11,461 nt of DNA from Balneolales bacterium (GTDB taxonomy: Bacteria; Bacteroidota; Rhodothermia; Balneolales; Natronogracilivirgulaceae). Below the pieces are notes generated by a model that was not told the origin of the DNA, ran no database searches, and saw only the letters and a program-made list of their open reading frames with translations. The stretch spans positions 1 to 11,461 of the forward strand of contig SKIC01000207.1 of assembly GCA_007116685.1 (NCBI GenBank), read 5' to 3'. A program made the position numbers and the translations under genes. Positions 6,745-11,461 of this stretch are shown in pieces; within the stretch, counting starts at the first letter, position 1; the number at the start of each line of letters is the position of its first letter.

Positions 6745-7603
6745 GGCTGAATAAAAGTTCTTCTAAAAGTCCGTTTTCTACATCTATGAGAAGAGTTCCG
6801 GTTTCCTCAATTTCATTTATCTTAGTGAGTTTATTTGAAGCAAATTGCTCTCCCAATCCCGACTCATAATAATTAAAGAGCTCCCATTTACCATTGTGAT
6901 ATTCAAGACTGGTCAGGTTTTCAATCCAATCACCCGAATTAAGATAGGTGACGGTTCCTTTCCCATTGTTTACATCTTTTATGCAAGGCTGATGAATATG
7001 TCCGCAGATGACAAATTTGTATCCTTTTTCTATGGCTAAATCAGTGGCGGTTTTTTCAAAATCATCAATAAATCGGATAGCTTTTTTTACGCTGTATTTA
7101 ATTTTTTTTGATATCGATAATTTCCCCCGCCCAAAGAACTCAGAAACTCTGTTTATCATCCTATTGAGAAGAATTAAAAAATTGTATCCAAAGCCGCCCA
7201 GTTTTGCCAACCATTTTGAATGCTTCATGGAAATATCGAATACATCTCCGTGGAAAATCCATGCTTTTTCACCTTTAATGTCTAGCAATAGTTTGTCTCT
7301 CAAGTGACATTGACCCAGAGATAAATCAGAAAACCGACGTAGAGTTTCATCGTGGTTGCCGGTTAAGTAATAAAGCTGTGTGCCGTTAGCTGCAAAATTG
7401 ACCAACTTCTTTATCACTTTCATGTGAGACTTCGGCCAATAGTATTTTTTGAACTGCCACATATCCAAAATGTCACCATTCAAAATCAAGGTCTTGGGAT
7501 GAATGGAACTCAAATAATGATTTAACTCCTCAGCGTGGCAGCCAATGGTTCCTAAGTGGATATCCGATAAAACTACGAGGTCAACTTCTCTTTTTTGCTT
7601 CAT
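6710..7603 (-). CDS. Calcineurin-like metallophosphoesterase, UDP-2,3-diacylglucosamine diphosphatase (LpxH)-like
   Basis: 297 residues with all five metallophosphoesterase blocks: SDIHLG (Asp14, His16), NGDILD (Asp44), GNHD (Asn83, His84, Asp85), FHGD (His118) and GHIHQP (His202, His204), which bind two metals. Block order and the IHLG...GDILDMW spacing resemble LpxH-type UDP-2,3-diacylglucosamine hydrolases of lipid A synthesis. The protein is about 50 residues longer than LpxH, with a basic/hydrophobic segment at 130-172 that could contact the membrane and a C-terminal extension at about 245-297. A role as the true LpxH is possible but not shown, because paralogous families with unknown substrates share these motifs. 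It lies upstream of and overlaps the glycosyltransferase gene, pointing to a joint envelope glycolipid pathway. The ATG has no Shine-Dalgarno sequence. Confidence 0.87.
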   Translation of the reverse strand: MKQKREVDLVVLSDIHLGTIGCHAEELNHYLSSIHPKTLILNGDILDMWQFKKYYWPKSHMKVIKKLVNFAANGTQLYYLTGNHDETLRRFSDLSLGQCHLRDKLLLDIKGEKAWIFHGDVFDISMKHSKWLAKLGGFGYNFLILLNRMINRVSEFFGRGKLSISKKIKYSVKKAIRFIDDFEKTATDLAIEKGYKFVICGHIHQPCIKDVNNGKGTVTYLNSGDWIENLTSLEYHNGKWELFNYYESGLGEQFASNKLTKINEIEETGTLLIDVENGLLEELLFSHADTLRNTGNG

Positions 7604-7882
7604 TGTGCTATTGTTTTTAGAGAAGGTCGCTAATCAGCGTGACCATAGTGTTATGTGCTGGTTATCTTATTGTTATGAATAGGTTTTCTGAATCTGTTCT
7701 TGGGAGATTGTTTTGGAATTGACAAAAATATAAAATGCATTGTAAATGCATGGATACGCCACAGGCGCACAGGTTCACATTCATAACATTCATGTTTTGG
7801 ATGATATAAGGCAGTAAGTTTCTAATTCAGCAGACATCCAACATCCATAATTTTGCACTGTATCGCCTTATGATAATGTTTT
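7604..7882. other. Intergenic region between mdh terminator and phosphoesterase gene, with several small inverted repeats
   Basis: No gene is supported here. It must hold the promoter of the phosphoesterase-glycosyltransferase pair, but no convincing minus-strand -35/-10 set was found. On the minus strand a hairpin, GGTCGCT (7625-7631) with AGC (7636-7638) and GACC (7641-7644), would lie 22-41 nt before that start codon. Other items are a perfect palindrome at 7735-7751, a GC-rich mini-hairpin CGCC-ACA-GGCG (7757-7767), a tandem ACATTCAT (7777-7784, 7786-7793), and distant arms ATAAGGC (7806-7812) and GCCTTAT (7865-7871). Confidence 0.5.
7719..7746 (+). promoter_or_regulatory. Possible plus-strand promoter with overlapping palindrome
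   Basis: TTGACA (7719-7724), a 16-base spacer and TGTAAA (7741-7746) resemble a sigma-70 type promoter pointing right. The perfect palindrome ATGCATT-GTA-AATGCAT (7735-7751) is centred on the -10 box, as an operator would be. No gene follows on this strand before the mdh terminator, so a product would be a short RNA. Confidence 0.25.
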
Positions 7883-7923
7883 AAAAAAACAAAAAAGGCT
7901 ACCCTGAAATCAGAGTAGCCTTT
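7883..7923 (-). terminator. Rho-independent terminator of mdh
   Basis: AAAGGCTAC (7894-7902) pairs perfectly with GTAGCCTTT (7915-7923). After one mismatch CTG (7904-7906) pairs with CAG (7911-7913) around an AAAT loop. Read on the minus strand the stem runs into T6-G-T7 (7896 down to 7883). It lies 26 bp after the mdh stop codon. Confidence 0.92.
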
Positions 7924-7949
7924 ACAAATGTACAGCGGAAACTCAGCGA

Positions 7950-8906
7950 TTATTTCTCCATAATGCGCTTAAGGTCTTCCAGAGTACTGCGAACAGAACC
8001 AGCGGAACTATCAAGCAATTTTTGCTCGTCAGCATCCAGTTCAACTTCAATGATTTGCTTGATACCGCCTGTGCCCAATTTTACAGGCACACCAATGCAG
8101 ATATCTTTTTGCCCAAACTCACCATCTAAGTAAGCACAGCAAGGGAAAATACGATTTTGATCGAGGGCAATAGCCTCAGCCATTTGTGCAGAAGCAGCAC
8201 CGGGTGCATACCATGCAGAGGTTCCCATTAAGCCAACAAGCTCGCCGCCGCCAACTTTCGTACGCTCAACAATTTCATTCAATCTGTCAGTGTCAATAAG
8301 TTGTGTTACGGGGATACCGGCAACAGTTGTATATCGTGGAAGTGGAACCATAGTATCGCCGTGGCCACCCATTAATAATGCCTGAATATCTTTTGGAGAA
8401 ATGTCCAATTCTTCAGCCAGGAAAGCGCGATAACGGGCTGTATCAAGAATACCCGCCATACCCATTACTTTTTCTTTAGGTAAACCGCTGGCATCAAGAG
8501 CAACTTTGGTCATTACATCAAGTGGGTTAGAAACCACGATGATGATAGTATCCGGCGAATGCTTAACAAGGTTTTCTGTAACTGATTTTACAATATCAGC
8601 ATTGATGGAAAGTAAGTCATCTCTGCTCATACCCGGGCGACGAGGAACACCGGCTGTAATGATACAAATTTGAGAACCTGCTGTATCTGCATAATCAGCA
8701 GTACCAGTAGTTTTGGTATCAAATAAGTGAATAGGAGAGGTTTGCCATTGATCTAAGGCGCGTCCTTTTGAAGGATAAAAAGTTTTTTCGCCATCTTTTC
8801 TTTCAAGATCCAAGAGTACAACTTCTTTTGCGAAGTCTCTTTGTGCAATGGTTAAAGCTGCTGTGGAGCCTACGTTACCGCCGGCGCCTACTACTGTAAT
8901 TTTCAT
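7950..8906 (-). CDS. mdh: Malate dehydrogenase (NAD-dependent, LDH-like)
   Basis: Cytosolic enzyme that interconverts malate and oxaloacetate with NAD(H) in the citric acid cycle. The 318 residues begin with the Rossmann loop GAGGNVG (7-13). Asp33 at the end of strand 2 (LLDLE) indicates preference for NAD over NADP. Substrate-binding arginines are Arg89 in the mobile loop GVPRRPGMSRDD (Arg at this position gives malate rather than lactate specificity), Arg95 and Arg158. The catalytic pair is Asp155 and His182 (GGHGDTMVPL). The length and the LDH-like form are usual for this bacterial group. It is transcribed alone: 230 bp separate it from nadK, and a strong terminator follows. The leader is A-rich without a Shine-Dalgarno sequence and carries a small inverted repeat, GTTTA-GAGG-TAAAC (8923-8936). 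Confidence 0.97.
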   Translation of the reverse strand: MKITVVGAGGNVGSTAALTIAQRDFAKEVVLLDLERKDGEKTFYPSKGRALDQWQTSPIHLFDTKTTGTADYADTAGSQICIITAGVPRRPGMSRDDLLSINADIVKSVTENLVKHSPDTIIIVVSNPLDVMTKVALDASGLPKEKVMGMAGILDTARYRAFLAEELDISPKDIQALLMGGHGDTMVPLPRYTTVAGIPVTQLIDTDRLNEIVERTKVGGGELVGLMGTSAWYAPGAASAQMAEAIALDQNRIFPCCAYLDGEFGQKDICIGVPVKLGTGGIKQIIEVELDADEQKLLDSSAGSVRSTLEDLKRIMEK

Positions 8907-8984
8907 AATAGTGTCTTTTTTTGTTTAGAGGTAAACTCGTTCGTAATAATGTTTCAGAGAACTAATTTCGAGTCAAGATAAAGC

Positions 8985-9000
8985 ATTCAGAGCGCTGAAT
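8985..9000. repeat. Inverted repeat ATTCAG-AGCG-CTGAAT
   Basis: Perfect 6-bp arms with a 4-base spacer lie about 80-95 bp before the mdh start on the minus strand, downstream of nadK. No T-run follows on the minus strand, so an operator is as likely as a terminator hairpin. Confidence 0.45.
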
Positions 9001-9051
9001 TTATTGCTACTTGCACAGCACTTAAGATACTGAAATAATGCGTTTTTTCCA

Positions 9052-9095
9052 GCATAATCTTATATAGGTATGAGATTTTACAATTGCATAATCTT
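9052..9095. repeat. Direct repeat GCATAATCTT x2 between nadK and mdh
   Basis: GCATAATCTT occurs at 9052-9061 and again, without mismatch, at 9086-9095, 34 bp apart from start to start. The pair lies 146-189 bp upstream of the mdh start. Such spacing is compatible with two protein-binding half sites near the same face of the helix, but chance cannot be excluded in A+T-rich DNA. Confidence 0.45.
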
Positions 9096-9136
9096 GCAAA
9101 GATATCGGCATCGGAAAAAGTGATAGAAATAGCTAT

Positions 9137-10003
9137 TTATTTCTCTCTTACATCAGCTCCCCACATGAGCTTAGTACGTAACGTTTCAAAGTAGTTTTGA
9201 TCGGGTAATTGCAAAAGAGAAACTGAAAATGAAGTGCGTTCAATTTTGATACTCTTCACGTTTTTGGGAATCGAAAACTGCAATCCATCCCCCGAGAAAA
9301 TCATTTCGTGTTCATCTGAAACCGGCGAGACCGTAATCGCTCTGTCATCAGGTAAAACTAGTGGCCGTGTTGTGAGCGTATGTGGATTAATGGGCGTAAT
9401 TACCAAAACCTGGCTTTCCGGCATAACTATGGGTCCACCAGAGGATAGATTATAAGCAGTAGAGCCGGAAGGAGTGGAAATCAAAACACCATCTGCCCAA
9501 TAGTTATTTACGAAAACACCATCAAAAGCTACACCAAGTGTAACCATGGATGCAGAACCTTTCTTACTAAAAAGAAACTCATTCAAAGCATAATACGGTT
9601 CTTCGCCTTCTACTGTGGCTTTAAGTAGATAGCGTTTATCCGTGTGGGCATCGCCAGATTTTAAACTATCCAATGCTTCTGTAAAGCGCTCTTGGGGAAT
9701 ATTAGCCATAAAACCCATTCTGCCGGAGTTTACGCCGAGAATAGGTTTTCCAGAGTCTTTAACTAGTTTCGCCGTACGTAATATGGTGCCGTCGCCGCCA
9801 ATGGCAACCACTACATCTGAGTTATCTATGCATTCAGATTCCGTATTCTTTGCAATACAAATCGCAGGTAAACTATCGAGATTTTCAGCAACATTGTTAA
9901 ATAGAAATACCTGACCAGAATTTTTAGAAACCCAATCAAAAAGCTGATGTAAAGGTTCATAAATGGCTAAACGGTCAGGATTTGCAATTACTGCGAATTT
10001 CAT
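9137..10003 (-). CDS. nadK: NAD kinase
   Basis: Phosphorylates NAD to NADP with ATP (or polyphosphate in some members); cytosolic. 288 residues, a normal bacterial length. The GGDGTILR motif (69-76) holds the catalytic Asp71. NSGRMGFM (92-99), the Asn-Glu pair (141-142) and ADGVLISTPSGSTAYNLSSGGPIV (170-193, with Asp171) form the NAD site. The C-terminal FETLRTKLMWG is also typical. The first residues MKFAVIANPD are the beta strand that opens the family fold, which supports this ATG. The start lies one base after the stop of the upstream binding-protein gene, so translation is probably coupled. No Shine-Dalgarno sequence is present. NADP supply for biosynthesis is the general role. Confidence 0.97.
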   Translation of the reverse strand: MKFAVIANPDRLAIYEPLHQLFDWVSKNSGQVFLFNNVAENLDSLPAICIAKNTESECIDNSDVVVAIGGDGTILRTAKLVKDSGKPILGVNSGRMGFMANIPQERFTEALDSLKSGDAHTDKRYLLKATVEGEEPYYALNEFLFSKKGSASMVTLGVAFDGVFVNNYWADGVLISTPSGSTAYNLSSGGPIVMPESQVLVITPINPHTLTTRPLVLPDDRAITVSPVSDEHEMIFSGDGLQFSIPKNVKSIKIERTSFSVSLLQLPDQNYFETLRTKLMWGADVREK

Positions 10004-10004
10004 G

Positions 10005-11461
10005 TCAGAGCGAAATTAAGGGCGATTCTGCTGAGCGTATATCAAACCACCAAACAGTACTGTTGGTATGAATTTCTCCAAGATTTATTTTCTGGATGTG
10101 ATATCGGGGCATCGATAGTTCTGATATCAATGGAAACCCATAAACCGGGAGGTATCTGTTATTTTCAAATTCTATGCGTTGGGGCATAAGCAGCATGTGA
10201 AATTGTCTGCTTTGGATTCGGAATCTAACCAAGGAAGTCTCGTTGGTATCAACCAATCCAAGAGCCAGCATAGAAGCCGTATGGCGGCTGTGTACATCAC
10301 TGTGATAACTAATCAGGAACTTACTTTCTGGGGCATCTGTGTTTCCAAAGTTTGGGTTATGATCAATTCCCAATCTGATTCCGGATACATCGGTTAATGA
10401 TTCTGATGAGATATTTCTAACAGCACTTGCTAATTGATTATCGTTAAATCCATCGATATTGGATGGGTTTGCAAATAAGCCAAATCTATGTCCCTGCTTT
10501 GCTTTCACGATATCGTAGAGGCCATCGTAACTGGAAATAATTTCTTCATTGGGACCAACCATAGATTGTAACATCTGAGGACCGGCATCCGCAATAAAAT
10601 CTATCCTTCCTAAAGCCATTTGCCGGAAGAGATTGGTCTCATTAGCGTTTTTTAGAATTTCTATGCGCTGAGGAGCATTTGGGAAATCGCCATTTGCCCA
10701 TGCGTAATGTTTTTCATTTTTAAGGAGAACAAAAACGCTGTCTCCGAAAGAGCGCCTGTAAATATATGGGCCTGAACCAACCGGACTTGTATGCAGACGC
10801 TCAGGATTACTGGAAAAAACTTCTCTGGGATAAATAGAAGCCAATGGCGACGCTAATTTTTCCAGAAATTGAGGGTCATGTGCTACAAGAGTAAACACGA
10901 CAGTACTATCGTTAGCCGCACGTATTCCTGAAATTTCGTTAATAACCCGATCTCTTTGACGAAACAGCTCCCGCTGTTCGCGAACATATAAATCGTAGCC
11001 TCTGATTGAATCAAAAAACATTCCGGCAGCGGTAGGTGGAACATCTGAGGAAGCCATTCTTCTAAACACAAAAGCTACATCAGAAGCTGTAATTCGCCTG
11101 CCTACTCCATTCGTGAATATGCTACTGTCATGGAAACGCGCATTTCTGTTTAAGGTGAAAGTATAGGTTAGCGAATCGGAAGAAACTTCCCAGCGAGATG
11201 CGATGGCCGGTACGATATTGTCATTTTTATCAAAACCAACGAGTTGATCATACAGCAATGTAGTAAGGCGAAGGCTACTTGGATTTTGAGCAAAGAGCGG
11301 ATCCAAAGAACGTATATCGTTCAATTCGCCCATTCTAAGTACCCGAACTTGCTCGGCAGCATCCCGTTGATGAGGGGTAACACCCTCTGGAGCACGGACT
11401 GCATCCGCATTTCGGTCTATAATAATAGTCTCTGTTGATGGACCGCAAGCTGCAAATAAAA
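10005..11461 (-). CDS. Solute-binding lipoprotein resembling family 5 (peptide/nickel ABC transporter) binding proteins, 5' end missing
   Basis: The frame stays open past the first ATG (11333) to the right edge, so the visible part is about 484 residues. Upstream codons give LFAAC-GPSTETIII (Cys codon 11445-11447), a lipobox, so the real start is just beyond the window and the protein is lipid-anchored. The mature region follows the SBP family 5 plan: LNDIRSLDPLFAQNPSSLRLTTLLYDQLVGFDKNDNIVPAIASRWEVSSDSLTYTFTLNRNARFHD, ITASDVAFVFRRM, PVGSGPYIYRR. The second half is compact and does not show the usual AIDR-type block, so it may be divergent. No permease or ATPase gene is visible. The ligand could be a peptide or another small solute. 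It is immediately followed by nadK, with a 1-base gap. Confidence 0.82.
   Translation of the reverse strand, partial: LFAACGPSTETIIIDRNADAVRAPEGVTPHQRDAAEQVRVLRMGELNDIRSLDPLFAQNPSSLRLTTLLYDQLVGFDKNDNIVPAIASRWEVSSDSLTYTFTLNRNARFHDSSIFTNGVGRRITASDVAFVFRRMASSDVPPTAAGMFFDSIRGYDLYVREQRELFRQRDRVINEISGIRAANDSTVVFTLVAHDPQFLEKLASPLASIYPREVFSSNPERLHTSPVGSGPYIYRRSFGDSVFVLLKNEKHYAWANGDFPNAPQRIEILKNANETNLFRQMALGRIDFIADAGPQMLQSMVGPNEEIISSYDGLYDIVKAKQGHRFGLFANPSNIDGFNDNQLASAVRNISSESLTDVSGIRLGIDHNPNFGNTDAPESKFLISYHSDVHSRHTASMLALGLVDTNETSLVRFRIQSRQFHMLLMPQRIEFENNRYLPVYGFPLISELSMPRYHIQKINLGEIHTNSTVWWFDIRSAESPLISL

Noticed and set aside
7750..7809. 19-codon plus-strand micro-ORF (MDTPQAHRF...)
   Set aside because: No ribosome site, and it would begin at or before the transcription start of the only nearby promoter candidate.
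11333..11333. ATG at 11331-11333 as the true start of the binding-protein gene
   Set aside because: The frame continues upstream with a lipobox and a sensible mature N-terminus, so starting there would remove the export signal and the first part of the domain.

Overview
The window looks like a piece of chromosome from a free-living, probably marine member of the Bacteroidota/Balneolota/Rhodothermota group. The main evidence is the secreted glycosyl hydrolase at 3358-5484. It ends in a type IX secretion sorting domain of the 'QNYPNPFNPTT ... GMYLYRI' type, which is characteristic of that group and very common in Balneolales. The base composition is moderately A+T-rich, and several genes lack a Shine-Dalgarno sequence, which fits. 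The exact genus cannot be read from the sequence.

Left part (1-3187, all + strand). The 3' end of a HIT-family protein overlaps aroQ (type II 3-dehydroquinase) by 4 bp. aroQ is followed one base later by a TTG-initiated Wzx/MATE-like polysaccharide flippase, so the three form a tightly packed operon. After a 213-bp gap comes a stand-alone gene for an NYN (LabA-like) domain protein. Its C-terminal part reads as a divergent cold-shock (CSD) RNA-binding domain, and its NYN acidic motif is partly eroded. This is the most unusual protein in the window.

Middle (3188-5739). A 708-residue laminarinase-type GH16 enzyme has a signal peptide, a catalytic domain, two tandem homologous beta-sandwich modules and the sorting tail. 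An offset pair of inverted repeats lies upstream, and a possible near-leaderless promoter lies next to the start codon. Downstream is a roughly 100-bp imperfect palindrome around a perfect GGGTAC/GTACCC hairpin, followed by a likely terminator. The palindrome looks like a structured RNA or a dispersed palindromic repeat.

Right part (5740-11461, all - strand). Reading leftwards from the right edge: a 5'-truncated lipoprotein resembling peptide-ABC-transporter binding proteins, nadK (NAD kinase, one base from its neighbour), mdh (malate dehydrogenase, with a clear rho-independent terminator), then a calcineurin-like phosphoesterase of the LpxH-like class overlapping a MurG/MJ1255-like glycosyltransferase by 35 bp. 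The last two probably act together on an envelope glycolipid or glycan. mdh and nadK are housekeeping redox and cofactor genes.

Overall this is mostly core metabolism and cell envelope. No tRNA, rRNA, CRISPR array, transposase or phage gene was seen. The unexplained signals are the NYN-CSD fusion, the palindromic element after the GH16 gene, and small palindromes and repeats in the 7604-7949 and 8907-9136 intergenic regions.
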